Assembly (NCBI GenBank): GCA_963804005.1
Contig: CAWDOP010000016.1
Coordinates: 1-64,000 of the forward strand
Length of the DNA: 64,000 bases
Source of the DNA: JAGXRK01 sp963804005
GTDB taxonomy: Bacteria; Bacteroidota; Ignavibacteria; Ignavibacteriales; Ignavibacteriaceae
Direction of reading: 5' to 3'
The number at the start of each line of letters is the position of its first letter. Position 1 is the stretch's first letter. A program made the position numbers and the translations under genes. The notes under the pieces are model-generated. The model had not been told where the DNA came from. It ran no database searches and saw nothing but the letters and a program-made list of their open reading frames with translations. Positions 25,670-34,520 of this stretch are shown piece by piece.

Positions 25670-27523
25670 TTAAGTGATATTACGAACAGCATTCCCGCCT
25701 TTTTCAAGTGCCTTTTGTAAAGCTAATTCAGCGTTATGAAATGCTTCTTCAACATCCAGTTTTCCTGTTGTTGAGGCAACTCCAATTGAGACAGTATAAG
25801 TAGTTTGTTTCGAAACAATAGCGATTGGTTTTCTGGCAATTTTAACTCTAAGTTTTTCTGCCCAAATAAAAACGTTCTTTGGTAAGGTATTAAAGAAATG
25901 AACGGTAAACGATGTTTCATCCACTCTTCCGAAAAGATTCATAGCAGTCATTTCCTCAGAAATAGTTTCGGCAACAATTTTTATTACCTTATGTAACGGA
26001 TCACCCTCAAATAGAGATTCCTGCTCAAGAAAATCATCTATTTTTATTAAAGCGAGAGCACCTGGTGCATTGAGCGACTGCATTTTCATAAGATCAGAAC
26101 TCAATCTTTCCTTAAATGCATCTGGGTTCAGAGCGCGTGTTTCCATATCAACATCAAGTAAGCTCTTCAGCAAAGTGTGTGATGAATGAGAATAAATGAC
26201 AAACGAAATGATGTTAACCGCACTTTTTAGAAATTTAACATCTGCATTCGTATATGCATTTTTCTTTAAGTTCTCAAAGCATAAAACACCGTAAATCTGA
26301 TTTGAATAGATAAGCGGAATTCCGAGGAAAGAACCATCAAAACTCAAATCTTCAACTTTTGAGTAGCGTAAATATTTATCGGCACTAGTATCGTCAATTT
26401 TAATTGGTATGCCGCTTATAATAGTTTTACCAACTAACGTTCCGTTAAGCTCAACTTCTAAACCCTGTCCAATGTACTTAAGAGTTGTTTTGTTTATCAC
26501 TTTAGTTGTTTCAAATTTTTGTTCGACCGGTTTGAAATAAACAAAAGTAAAAGCATCCCATTCGAGAAGATCGTTTACAGAATTTGATAAAGTCTCAAGA
26601 ACACTTTCCTGTGACTCAAAGTTCTTATCTGAATCAACTAAATTCAGAAGACCTTTCAAACGAGCCTGAGAGATTGAATCGGAATGTTTCTCTTCGAAAA
26701 TTTGTACAATCATTGTAATAACACGTACAAATCTTCCTATTGAATAAATCGTTTCAATACCGAATTGATCTCCAACTTTTGAATCAACTGCAAGTATAGC
26801 AATAAGGGAGTTATCATAATAGATAGGCGCACCCACAAAACTTCTTATTCCCTGCGGTGAATCGTAATAACGAATTACATCTGCTTCAGCAGCGGGTGAA
26901 ATGTCAGTAAGCAATTCAGGCTCACTCCGCTGGACAATTTTGCTAAGTATATCGTCTTCAATATCTAATTTACTTTTTGTAACCTGATCGCAGGAGGATA
27001 TGAATTTTTCGATTGTTAGTTTTTCTTTTCTTTTATTATACCAGAAGAACAAAGCAGTATGAGCGCCGTATGCTTCTTTGATAACAGTAAGGATTTTTTC
27101 CAATACAAAACCAAACTGTCCGTTATGTCCTAATTCTGGTGGAAGCGATTCGTTTGCAATCTCCTCGAACCTTTCTTTAAGATCAGGTGGTTTTAAAGTT
27201 GTTTTTGAAAGTTTTAACTCTGGCTGGTAATTATCTGCAGTAATTACGTCGACATTTTTAGATTTTGATATTATCTTAAAAGATTCATCAACATCAGATG
27301 ATGGTGCGCTAAATGGATCCTCAATGTCTTCATCTTCTTCGCTTATGGAATATCTCCCGTCAAACCGGATGGAATCTCTTAGAAAAATAATAAATGCCAC
27401 ATAGATTATCATCAATATAATAGTAATTACACGAATTACAAGATCATCTGTGATAAACAGAATAACAGCAAGCAGCGGAATTAACAGAAAGATTAATATT
27501 CGTTTTCTTTGTCGGCGGTTCAT
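25670..27523 (-). CDS. Membrane GAF protein with a degenerate GGDEF domain
   Basis: A 617-residue protein. Two hydrophobic segments (residues 9-24 and 28-48) anchor it to the membrane, followed by an acidic linker (EEDEDIEDPF). Two GAF-like sensor domains lie at about 125-270 and 295-435. The C-terminal part (about 455-617) has the fold pattern of a diguanylate cyclase: GALALIKIDDF at the start, YTVSIGVASTTG, and AELALQKALEKGGNAV at the end. The catalytic GG(D/E)EF loop is replaced by RVDETSF, so cyclic-di-GMP synthesis is unlikely. It may bind nucleotide or act as a signalling scaffold. It is upstream of deoB. Confidence 0.85.
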   Translation of the reverse strand: MNRRQRKRILIFLLIPLLAVILFITDDLVIRVITIILMIIYVAFIIFLRDSIRFDGRYSISEEDEDIEDPFSAPSSDVDESFKIISKSKNVDVITADNYQPELKLSKTTLKPPDLKERFEEIANESLPPELGHNGQFGFVLEKILTVIKEAYGAHTALFFWYNKRKEKLTIEKFISSCDQVTKSKLDIEDDILSKIVQRSEPELLTDISPAAEADVIRYYDSPQGIRSFVGAPIYYDNSLIAILAVDSKVGDQFGIETIYSIGRFVRVITMIVQIFEEKHSDSISQARLKGLLNLVDSDKNFESQESVLETLSNSVNDLLEWDAFTFVYFKPVEQKFETTKVINKTTLKYIGQGLEVELNGTLVGKTIISGIPIKIDDTSADKYLRYSKVEDLSFDGSFLGIPLIYSNQIYGVLCFENLKKNAYTNADVKFLKSAVNIISFVIYSHSSHTLLKSLLDVDMETRALNPDAFKERLSSDLMKMQSLNAPGALALIKIDDFLEQESLFEGDPLHKVIKIVAETISEEMTAMNLFGRVDETSFTVHFFNTLPKNVFIWAEKLRVKIARKPIAIVSKQTTYTVSIGVASTTGKLDVEEAFHNAELALQKALEKGGNAVRNIT

Positions 27524-27607
27524 TGAATAAAAAGAATCATATAAAGTTAGGAATTAATATAATCTTACATTAAACGAATATCAATCAGATATTAGCAAAG
27601 ATTTCAA

Positions 27608-28192
27608 CTAATAAAACAAAGATGCCAAAAGATTAGCCAATTGTTTCTTGCCCCTCCCTTTTACAGAGGAATATAGAAGAAGATTAGAATCCAACTCTGC
27701 CTCGGGGAAAACTGATTTAATTTTTCCTTCGGATAGTTTTATTTCTGACTGTTTAAGTTTATCTGCTTTACTTAGTATAAAAATGTAAGGTAAAGAATGA
27801 AAATTTACAAGTTCGTTTAGTTTAATATCCAGGTCTGTTGGCTTGCGTCTGCTGTCTATTAAGTGAATAACGAGTTTTATGTTTCCTGATTTCTCGAGGA
27901 AATCGGAAATCAGTTTTGACCAGAATTCTCTTTCCTTTTTACTTATTTTTGCATAGCCAAAACCCGGCAGGTCAACAATGTAAAATTTCTCATCAATTTC
28001 GTAATAGTTAATCGACCGCGTTTTTCCCGGTGTCCTGCTGACTTTTGCCAGATTTTTCCTGTTAAAAAGTGAATTTATCAAAGAGGATTTACCCACATTT
28101 GATCTACCGCAGAGTACAACCTCCGGAAGTTTTTTCCTGGGAATATCTTTAATCTCAAAAGCTGATGTTACGAAATTTTGTTTTTCAAACAT
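27608..28192 (-). CDS. engB: Ribosome biogenesis GTP-binding protein EngB/YsxC
   Basis: A 194-residue TRAFAC-class GTPase needed for assembly of the 50S subunit. The G motifs are visible: G1 GRSNVGKSS (about 28-36), G2 TPGKTRSINYYEI, G3 DLPGFGYA, G4 LSKADKL, and a C-terminal YSSVKGRGKKQL. The length is standard. It is the first gene after the ribosomal-protein block, starting just past that block's terminator, so it is probably transcribed from read-through or its own promoter. Confidence 0.95.
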   Translation of the reverse strand: MFEKQNFVTSAFEIKDIPRKKLPEVVLCGRSNVGKSSLINSLFNRKNLAKVSRTPGKTRSINYYEIDEKFYIVDLPGFGYAKISKKEREFWSKLISDFLEKSGNIKLVIHLIDSRRKPTDLDIKLNELVNFHSLPYIFILSKADKLKQSEIKLSEGKIKSVFPEAELDSNLLLYSSVKGRGKKQLANLLASLFY

Positions 28193-28194
28193 AA

Positions 28195-28229
28195 TAAAAA
28201 AAGAGTAACCAGTTTCCCAATTACTCTTT
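28195..28229 (-). terminator. Rho-independent terminator of the alpha operon
   Basis: On the minus strand AAAGAGTAA pairs with TTACTCTTT (28200-28208 with 28221-28229) around a 12-base loop and is followed by TTTTTATT. It lies between rplQ and engB and probably ends the long ribosomal-protein transcript. Confidence 0.85.
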
Positions 28230-28272
28230 CAATTTTTAATTAAAGTAGATTCTATTACTCTTTAGTTTTTTT

Positions 28273-28312
28273 TACTTTTTTCACTTTCTCTTTACTTTTT
28301 TCACTTTCTCTT
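28273..28312. repeat. Perfect 20-bp tandem duplication at the end of rplQ
   Basis: TACTTTTTTCACTTTCTCTT occurs at 28273-28292 and again immediately at 28293-28312. Because 20 is not a multiple of three, the duplication shifts the frame at the end of rplQ. With one copy the protein would end VKKVKKTKE; with two it ends VKKVKRK, with the stop inside the proximal copy. Confidence 0.9.
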
Positions 28313-28823
28313 CTTTTACTTTCTTTTCTTTCTTCTCTTTTTTCACTTCTTTTTCTTCAACTACAGTTGCCTCTTCAGCAATATCTTCCTGCTTTGTTTC
28401 AGATTTTTCCTGAGTTTTCGATTCTTTTCTTTCTTTGCGTTCTTCAGCTTTTTTGTTTGCGATGTCATTATAATCAACAAGTTCTATAATTGCCATAGCT
28501 GCGGCATCACCAACTCTATTACCAAGCTTAACAACTCTTGTATAACCGCCCGGTCTTTCACCGATTTTAGGGACAATTTCGCCAAAGAGTTCTTTAACAA
28601 CTTCTCTATCACTGATAACACTCATTATCTGACGCATTGAATGAAGATCATTCTTTTTAGCTTTTGTGATAAGTTTTTCGACAAACATTCTGGCTTCTTT
28701 TGCTTTAGCTACTGTAGTTTTTATTCTTTTATACTTAAGCAGTGAGGTAGCAAGAGCACCCATTAAAGCTTTTCTGTGACTTGCCGTTCTGCTTAATTTT
28801 CTTCCTTTAACTCTGTGTCGCAT
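28281..28823 (-). CDS. rplQ: 50S ribosomal protein L17 with a charged C-terminal tail
   Basis: 180 residues. The first 115 form the L17 core (MRHRVKGRKLSRTASHRKAL, MFVEKLITKAKKNDLHSMRQ, GERPGGYTRVVKLGNRVGDAA). The remaining 60 residues are a low-complexity Lys/Glu tail (KAEERKERKESKTQEKSE onward), longer than in most bacteria but common in Bacteroidota relatives. The 3' end has a 20-bp tandem duplication that alters the last residues. It is the last gene of the alpha operon, behind rpoA. Confidence 0.95.
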   Translation of the reverse strand: MRHRVKGRKLSRTASHRKALMGALATSLLKYKRIKTTVAKAKEARMFVEKLITKAKKNDLHSMRQIMSVISDREVVKELFGEIVPKIGERPGGYTRVVKLGNRVGDAAAMAIIELVDYNDIANKKAEERKERKESKTQEKSETKQEDIAEEATVVEEKEVKKEKKEKKVKEEKVKKVKRK

Positions 28824-28843
28824 TAATAAACCTTAATTTTCAA

Positions 28844-29839
28844 TTAGTGAGTTTCTGTTTCATCTTTGATATATTTATCCACATCCATACCGAATTCAAG
28901 ACCAAGATTTTCAACTATTTCCATAAGTTCTGCAAGTGATTTTCTACCGAAGTTTCTAAACTTTAGCATCTCCTGTTCATCTTTTCTTACAAGTTCAGAA
29001 AGATTTTTAATATTTGCAGCTTTCAGGCAATTGTGCGATCTTACACTAAGTTCAAGATCATCAACATTAGTAAGCAAAATTTTCTTAATTCTTTCGGTTT
29101 CAGTATCTTTTTGAGAGACTGATTGTTCTTCTTCCTGCTCCATATCAAAATTTATGAACAGTTGAACATGCTCTTTTAAAATCCTTGCAGCCTGAGTAAG
29201 GGCATCATCAGGTGTAATTGAACCATCGGTTATAATCTCCAATGTAAGCTTTTCATAATCATTTTTATCACTGATTCTTACATTTTCAATATCATATCTT
29301 ACATTTTTAATAGGTGTAAAAATTGAATCAATCGGAATAATACCAATAGTTTGATCTGGTGTAATATTTTCAGAAGCAGTTACGTAACCGATTCCTTTGC
29401 CTACTCTCAATTCAACATCAAACTTTGCTTTGTTATTTAAAGTTGCAATGTGAAGATCTGGATTAAGTATTTCAATCTCATTACTTGCTTTCTGAATATC
29501 AGCTGCCGTCCATTCTCCTCCTCCATTAAAGGATAAAGTAATTTTTTCTGGTTTTTTTTGGAGTAATTTCATTCTTACTTGTTTTAAGTTAAGAATGATT
29601 TCAGAAACATCTTCAACAACGCTATCAATAGTTGTAAATTCATGCAGAACACCGCTGAATTTTACAGAGGTGATAGCCGAACCCGGAAGCGAAGAAAGTA
29701 AAACTCTTCTTAAGGAGTTGCCTAAAGTTGTTCCATATCCTCTTTCAAGAGGTTGGAGGACAAATCTTCCAAACGAATTCGAAAAGCTTGATTCATCTAA
29801 TACAACTGCTTCAGGCATTTTTATTTGTGTAACGCTCAT
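28844..29839 (-). CDS. rpoA: DNA-directed RNA polymerase alpha subunit
   Basis: 331 residues with the assembly N-terminal domain (FGRFVLQPLERGYGTTLGNSLRRVLLSSLPG) and the DNA- and activator-binding C-terminal domain (about 250-320: VDDLELSVRSHNCLKAANIKNLSELV and LKFRNFGRKSLAELMEIV). The acidic linker is EEEQSVSQKDTETE. It lies between rpsD and rplQ in the conserved alpha-operon order. The ATG has AGAGGAT about 10 bases upstream. Confidence 0.98.
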   Translation of the reverse strand: MSVTQIKMPEAVVLDESSFSNSFGRFVLQPLERGYGTTLGNSLRRVLLSSLPGSAITSVKFSGVLHEFTTIDSVVEDVSEIILNLKQVRMKLLQKKPEKITLSFNGGGEWTAADIQKASNEIEILNPDLHIATLNNKAKFDVELRVGKGIGYVTASENITPDQTIGIIPIDSIFTPIKNVRYDIENVRISDKNDYEKLTLEIITDGSITPDDALTQAARILKEHVQLFINFDMEQEEEQSVSQKDTETERIKKILLTNVDDLELSVRSHNCLKAANIKNLSELVRKDEQEMLKFRNFGRKSLAELMEIVENLGLEFGMDVDKYIKDETETH

Positions 29840-29873
29840 TTAATATCCTCTAAGTTTGATCATTAAAAATTTA

Positions 29874-30500
29874 TTACTTAGAATAAAGTTCAACTACTAA
29901 CTGTTCGTTGGCGTTTAGAGGAACATCTTCTCTTTCAGGTATCTGAATAAAATTTCCGGTTAAGGAAGCTTTATCGATTGAAAGCCAACTATAAGTATTG
30001 TCTTTTACTCTTTTTAACGAGTTATGAATTGCATCTAATTTTTTACTTTTATCATTAATCTGAATAACATCACCCGGACTTAATAGATATGAAGGTATAT
30101 CAACAAGATGATTGTTAATCATAATATGTCTGTGCCTTATAAGCTGTCGTGCTTGTTTGCGAGAGGATGCAAAACCTAACCTGTAAACGACATTATCCAG
30201 TCTTCTTTCGAGAAGTTTTACAAGGTTTGCCCCTGTTCTGCCTTTTTGCTTTATCGCTTTTTCAAAGTAATTTCTGAATTGTGTTTCCAACACGCCGTAA
30301 GATCTTTTTATTTTTTGCTTTTCACGAAGCTGAATTCCGTACTCAGAAACTTTGGATCTTCTGGAAAGACCATGCTGACCCGGGGGATAATTCCTTATTT
30401 CAATCGGACACTTTTCAGAATAACACTTCTGTCCCTTTAAAAATAATTTTTGTCTTTCTCTTCTGCACAGTTTACAAACTGAGTCTGTGTATCTTGCCAT
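29874..30500 (-). CDS. rpsD: 30S ribosomal protein S4
   Basis: 208 residues. This is the zinc-binding form: C9 and C12 pair with C26 and C31 in the N-terminal region (VCKLCRRERQKLFLKGQKC). The S4 RNA-binding domain is seen at RRLDNVVYRLGFASSRKQAR and NDKSKKLDAI. It starts 16S assembly and in many bacteria represses its own operon. It is placed between rpsK and rpoA. Confidence 0.98.
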   Translation of the reverse strand: MARYTDSVCKLCRRERQKLFLKGQKCYSEKCPIEIRNYPPGQHGLSRRSKVSEYGIQLREKQKIKRSYGVLETQFRNYFEKAIKQKGRTGANLVKLLERRLDNVVYRLGFASSRKQARQLIRHRHIMINNHLVDIPSYLLSPGDVIQINDKSKKLDAIHNSLKRVKDNTYSWLSIDKASLTGNFIQIPEREDVPLNANEQLVVELYSK

Positions 30501-30520
30501 TTAGTTAACTCTCCGAAAAA

Positions 30521-30907
30521 TTAAACTCTTCTTTTCTTAGGTGGTCTGCAACCATTATGTGGAATAGGTGTTACATCTTTAATAGATGAAACGTCTAATC
30601 CAGCAGTGTGTAAAGCCCTGATAGCAGCTTCTCTGCCTGAACCGGGCCCTTTAACCAAAACTTCTACTTTTCTTAAACCGAGATCGTAAGCTTCTTTTGC
30701 TGCGGCTTCAGCCGAAACCTGTGCAGCAAATGGTGTATTTTTTCTTGATCCTTTAAAACCGTTTTTACCGGCTGATGACCAGGCAATAGTATTACCATAA
30801 ATATCGGTTATAGTAACCTGCACGTTATTAAATGTAGCTTTTATATGAGCTACTCCGCTTGAATCAACGTGTGTTTTTTTCTTTGCTTTCTTTAATGTTT
30901 TAGCCAA
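30521..30907 (-). CDS. rpsK: 30S ribosomal protein S11
   Basis: 128 residues, with KATFNNVQVTITDIYGNTIAWSSAGKNGFKGSRK and the conserved end PIPHNGCRPPKKRRV. It starts with TTG at 30907, behind GGAG 8 bases upstream; no ATG is available. It builds the platform of the small subunit near the anti-Shine-Dalgarno helix. Confidence 0.98.
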   Translation of the reverse strand: MAKTLKKAKKKTHVDSSGVAHIKATFNNVQVTITDIYGNTIAWSSAGKNGFKGSRKNTPFAAQVSAEAAAKEAYDLGLRKVEVLVKGPGSGREAAIRALHTAGLDVSSIKDVTPIPHNGCRPPKKRRV

Positions 30908-30990
30908 ATCTGAATCTCCAATAAATCATTATAAATTTGTACGATTGCACATTAACAAGATTATAAGCGCAATCCTTGATCTTTAAATCA

Positions 30991-31374
30991 CTATTTCTTA
31001 GTAGGAGCTTTTTTCTTACCAGCAACAGTTCTTCTTTTACCTTTTCTGGTACGTGAATTTGTTCTGGTTCTTTGACCACGAACAGGAAGACCTTTTCTGT
31101 GTCTTAAACCACGGTAAGCACCAATATCCATAAGTCTTTTTATATTCTGCTGAACTTCCGAACGCAATGCGCCTTCAACTTTATAATCACCAGTAATAAC
31201 CGATCTTATCTCAGCAACTTCTTCTTCAGTAAGATCTGCAATTTTTTTATTTGCATCTACTTTAGCTTTTGCCAAAATATCGGCAGAACCTGTTTGACCA
31301 ATTCCGAAGATATACTGTAAACCGTACAATACTTTTTTATTTTTCGGTAAATCTACACCAGCTATTCGAGCCAA
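30991..31374 (-). CDS. rpsM: 30S ribosomal protein S13
   Basis: 127 residues: ARIAGVDLPKNKKVLYGLQYIFGIG at the start, RGLRHRKGLPVRGQRTRTNSRTRKG near the end, and a basic tail. The start is TTG at 31374 with GGAGAAG upstream. S13 forms the A-site finger contact between the subunits. The gene follows rpmJ as usual. Confidence 0.98.
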   Translation of the reverse strand: MARIAGVDLPKNKKVLYGLQYIFGIGQTGSADILAKAKVDANKKIADLTEEEVAEIRSVITGDYKVEGALRSEVQQNIKRLMDIGAYRGLRHRKGLPVRGQRTRTNSRTRKGKRRTVAGKKKAPTKK

Positions 31375-31395
31375 TGATCTTCTCCTTAAATTAAA

Positions 31396-31509
31396 TTAAC
31401 CTTGACGCTGTTTATGTTTAGGGTTTTTGCAGATAACTCTTACAACACCCTTGCGTTTTATTATTTTACATTTGTCACAAATCTTTTTTACAGATGATCT
31501 GACTTTCAT
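31396..31509 (-). CDS. rpmJ: 50S ribosomal protein L36
   Basis: 37 residues. The protein reads MKVRSSVKKICDKCKIIKRK and ends with KNPKHKQRQG. The zinc-binding set C11, C14, C27 and H32 is intact, so this is the zinc-dependent form. It sits between infA and rpsM, the conserved location. Confidence 0.96.
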   Translation of the reverse strand: MKVRSSVKKICDKCKIIKRKGVVRVICKNPKHKQRQG

Positions 31510-31519
31510 TTGAACTCCA

Positions 31520-31738
31520 CTATTTATACCTGTAGGTAATCCTACCTTTTGAAAGATCATAGGGAGATAATTCAATTGAAACTTTATCTCCTACTAATAT
31601 TTTTATAAAATGCATTCGCATTTTTCCAGAAATATGCGCAAGAATCTCATGTCCGTTGTCCAGCTTAACTCTGAAGTTAGCATTGGGTAGCGTTTCAGTA
31701 ATAATTCCATCTACTTTAATAGGTCCTTGTTTAGCCAT
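31520..31738 (-). CDS. infA: Translation initiation factor IF-1
   Basis: 72 residues from ATG at 31738 (MAKQGPIKVDGIITETLPNA); a TTG two codons upstream is less likely. An OB-fold protein that blocks the A site during initiation (FRVKLDNGHEILAHISGKMRMHF, YDLSKGRITYRYK). The start overlaps the map stop by one base (TGATG), so the two are coupled. Confidence 0.97.
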   Translation of the reverse strand: MAKQGPIKVDGIITETLPNANFRVKLDNGHEILAHISGKMRMHFIKILVGDKVSIELSPYDLSKGRITYRYK

Positions 31739-32499
31739 CAACAAACAGTCAATATTTCCGGAGTATTGTTATTTATTAAAATTGTATGCTCAAAATGAGC
31801 TGATGGAGAACCATCTTCAGTTACAACAGTCCATCCATCCGGTTTAGTATTTACAAAATAATGACCCAAATTAACCATTGGTTCAATTGCCAAGGTCATA
31901 CCATTTTTTAATTTTACTCCTGTACCTTTTCTACCAAAATTAGGAACAGAAGGATCTTCGTGCAAAAATTTTCCAACACCGTGTCCGCAGAGTTCTCTTA
32001 CAATAGAAAATCCATTAGCTTCAACAAATTCCTGTACTGCGTTGGAAATATCGTGTACCCTATTATTTGCTTTTGCTTGTTCGATTCCAAGATAAAGAGA
32101 CTTTTCAGTTACCTCAAGCAACTTTTTCTTTTCATCGGATATCTTTCCAACAGCAACTGATAAAGCTGCATCCCCATAATAATTATTTTTAAGAACACCT
32201 ACATCAATCGCAATTATTTCGCCTTCTTTAAGTATTCTATTACCTGGAATACCATGCACTACTTCATCATCAACAGAAGCACAGATAGAGCCGGGAAAAC
32301 TTTCGACTCCGCCTTGCGAATATCCTTTGAATGCCGGAATGGCATTATTGCTTCTGATATAATCTTCAGCAATTTTATCAAGGTCTAATGTTGTAACCCC
32401 GGGTCTTATGTTGCTTTTCACAAGCTGCAAAGTTTCAGCAACTATTCTGCAACTTTCACGAATAAAATCTATCTCTTTTTTGGTCTTTATATAGATCAC
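31738..32499 (-). CDS. map: Methionine aminopeptidase, type I
   Basis: 253 residues. It removes N-terminal methionine from new proteins. The metal ligands are recognisable: IAIDVGVLKNNYYGDAALS (two aspartates), CGHGVGKFLHEDP (histidine), and late glutamates in AIEPMVNLG and VTEDGSPSAHFEHT. It starts with GTG at 32499, 6 bases after the secY stop. The secY-map-infA-rpmJ order is standard. Confidence 0.97.
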   Translation of the reverse strand: MIYIKTKKEIDFIRESCRIVAETLQLVKSNIRPGVTTLDLDKIAEDYIRSNNAIPAFKGYSQGGVESFPGSICASVDDEVVHGIPGNRILKEGEIIAIDVGVLKNNYYGDAALSVAVGKISDEKKKLLEVTEKSLYLGIEQAKANNRVHDISNAVQEFVEANGFSIVRELCGHGVGKFLHEDPSVPNFGRKGTGVKLKNGMTLAIEPMVNLGHYFVNTKPDGWTVVTEDGSPSAHFEHTILINNNTPEILTVC

Positions 32500-32505
32500 T
32501 AAATC

Positions 32506-33840
32506 TTAACGTCTGCCTTTTACCTTACCTGATTTCATAAATCCATCATAATGTCTCATTAATAAATGAGATTCAATCTGCTGCAACGTATCAAGCGCAA
32601 CACCAACACAAATTAATAAACTTGTACCACCAAAAAATTGAGCAAACTGACCGGACACACCCCATACGGATACAAATGCCGGAAGGATTGCAATGATAGC
32701 TAAGAATATCGAACCCGGTAATGTAATTTTTGTCAAAATATTGTCAATAAAATCAGAAGTTTGTTTCCCCGGTCTTATACCAGGAATAAATCCACCTTGC
32801 TTTTTCATATTGTCGGCAACATCTTTAGGATTAAAAGCTATTGCTGTATAAAAATATGTAAAAAAGATTATCATCAATGCGTAAACAGCTGAATAAACCG
32901 GCGATGTATAATGGAACCAACCTGAAATTGTCTGTAAAAATTCACTGGCAGGAAAAAATGATAAGACAGTGTTAGGAATAAACATTATAGACTGAGCAAA
33001 AATTATAGGCATTACTCCTGCCGTGTTTACTCTTAACGGAATATACTGGGTTACACCACCATAAATTTTTCTACCAACAACACGCTTAGCATATTGAACA
33101 GGAATCCTCCTTGTACCTTGAGTTACAAGAACAACTCCGGCAATTATAAAAAACATAAACGCAAATATCACAATCTCAATAATTATTGATCTTTGTCCTG
33201 CCTCAATCAATCTGTATTCATCAAACATAGCAAATGGGAACCGTGCAATAATTCCAATAAAAATTATCAACGATATTCCATTACCAATTCCTTTTTCAGT
33301 AATCTGTTCACCCATCCACATCATGAAAACAGTACCGGAAGTAAGAATAATAATTGTAGTAATTACCCAGGCTATACCTCTTACCGGATCTGGAACAATC
33401 GGTAATCCCTGAACTTCAATATTTAATAATCTTACTGTAACAGCCCAAGCCTGAAAAGCAGAAATAATAACTGTAAAATAACGAGTTAACTGAGTTATTT
33501 TCTTTCTTCCTTCTTCACCTTCTTGCTGAAGTTTCTGGAAATATGGAATAACTGCTCCCATCAACTGGATGATGATGGATGCAGATATGTAAGGCATAAT
33601 TCCTAAAGCAAAAATTGCTGCGTTGGAAAATGCGCCTCCAACAAAAAGATCATACAACCCAAAAAGGTTATCGGATGACTGATTCTTCATTGCTTCGCTA
33701 AGCAAAGCAGAATCTACGCCCGGAGTTGTTAAGTGCGATCCAAGTCTTACTATAATGAGAACTGCTAATGTATAAAAAATTCTCTGTCGTAGTTCGTGAA
33801 TCTTAAAAATATTTCTGAGAGTATCAGTAATTCGTGACAT
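32506..33840 (-). CDS. secY: Protein translocase subunit SecY
   Basis: 444 residues with ten membrane helices, the central pore of the Sec channel. Signatures are GIMPYISASIIIQLM (family motif 1, TM2) and IGNGISLIIFIGIIARFP (TM5 region). The plug, TM7 and the C-terminal cytosolic SHLLMRHYDGFM tail are in place. It follows rplO, as in other spc operons. Confidence 0.98.
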   Translation of the reverse strand: MSRITDTLRNIFKIHELRQRIFYTLAVLIIVRLGSHLTTPGVDSALLSEAMKNQSSDNLFGLYDLFVGGAFSNAAIFALGIMPYISASIIIQLMGAVIPYFQKLQQEGEEGRKKITQLTRYFTVIISAFQAWAVTVRLLNIEVQGLPIVPDPVRGIAWVITTIIILTSGTVFMMWMGEQITEKGIGNGISLIIFIGIIARFPFAMFDEYRLIEAGQRSIIIEIVIFAFMFFIIAGVVLVTQGTRRIPVQYAKRVVGRKIYGGVTQYIPLRVNTAGVMPIIFAQSIMFIPNTVLSFFPASEFLQTISGWFHYTSPVYSAVYALMIIFFTYFYTAIAFNPKDVADNMKKQGGFIPGIRPGKQTSDFIDNILTKITLPGSIFLAIIAILPAFVSVWGVSGQFAQFFGGTSLLICVGVALDTLQQIESHLLMRHYDGFMKSGKVKGRR

Positions 33841-33851
33841 TTATTTCCGGA

Positions 33852-34310
33852 TTATAACTTTGTAATTTTTCCGCCAACTGCTTCAATTTTTTCCTGAGCA
33901 GATTTGCTGAATGAATTAACTTCTAACTGAACTTTAGCTTTTAATTCACCTTTGCCTAAAACCTTTACCGGTTTTTTAAGAGTTGAAATCAATCCTAACT
34001 TTTTAAGTTCAGATAGATTAAGAACAGTGTCACCTATCTTCTTTTCGTCGGCTAATCTTTGAAGAGCATTTAAATTAATTAACTGAAATTCAACTTTGAA
34101 AATATTAGTGAAACCAAATTTAGGTACTCTCCTTTGCAACGGCATCTGACCGCCTTCAAACCAGGCTTTATGTTTTGAGCCCGACCTGGATTTTTGTCCA
34201 TTCATACCTCTTGTTGATTGTCCACCGTGTCCTGAACCTTCACCACGACCAACTCTTTTACGGTTCTTTCTTGAACCACTTGCATATTTAAGATTGCTTA
34301 AAATATCCAT
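33852..34310 (-). CDS. rplO: 50S ribosomal protein L15
   Basis: 152 residues, with the glycine- and arginine-rich N-terminal extension RKRVGRGEGSGHGGQSTRGMNGQKSRSG and the core KFGFTNIFKVEFQLINLNAL. It starts with ATG at 34310. Confidence 0.97.
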   Translation of the reverse strand: MDILSNLKYASGSRKNRKRVGRGEGSGHGGQSTRGMNGQKSRSGSKHKAWFEGGQMPLQRRVPKFGFTNIFKVEFQLINLNALQRLADEKKIGDTVLNLSELKKLGLISTLKKPVKVLGKGELKAKVQLEVNSFSKSAQEKIEAVGGKITKL

Positions 34311-34322
34311 TATAAAACCTTA

Positions 34323-34508
34323 CTATTCTTTTATTTCTTCAACTCTAACTAAATGACATACTTTTCTGACCATTCCTCTAATCTGAGGAGTGTCATTATG
34401 AATTTTTTCCCAATTGGGTCGACCCAACCCAAGTGCTTCGATAGTAGCCTTTTGATCTTTTGGTCTGTCGATAATACTTCTTATCTGAACAATTTTAATT
34501 TTTCCCAT
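34323..34508 (-). CDS. rpmD: 50S ribosomal protein L30
   Basis: 61 residues from ATG at 34508 (MGKIKIVQIRSIIDRPKDQK); the frame opens two codons earlier at a TTG. LGRPNWEKIHNDTPQIRGMVRKVCHLV is the L30 signature. AAGG lies upstream of the ATG, supporting the shorter start. Confidence 0.95.
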   Translation of the reverse strand: MGKIKIVQIRSIIDRPKDQKATIEALGLGRPNWEKIHNDTPQIRGMVRKVCHLVRVEEIKE

Positions 34509-34520
34509 TTCCAACCTTTA

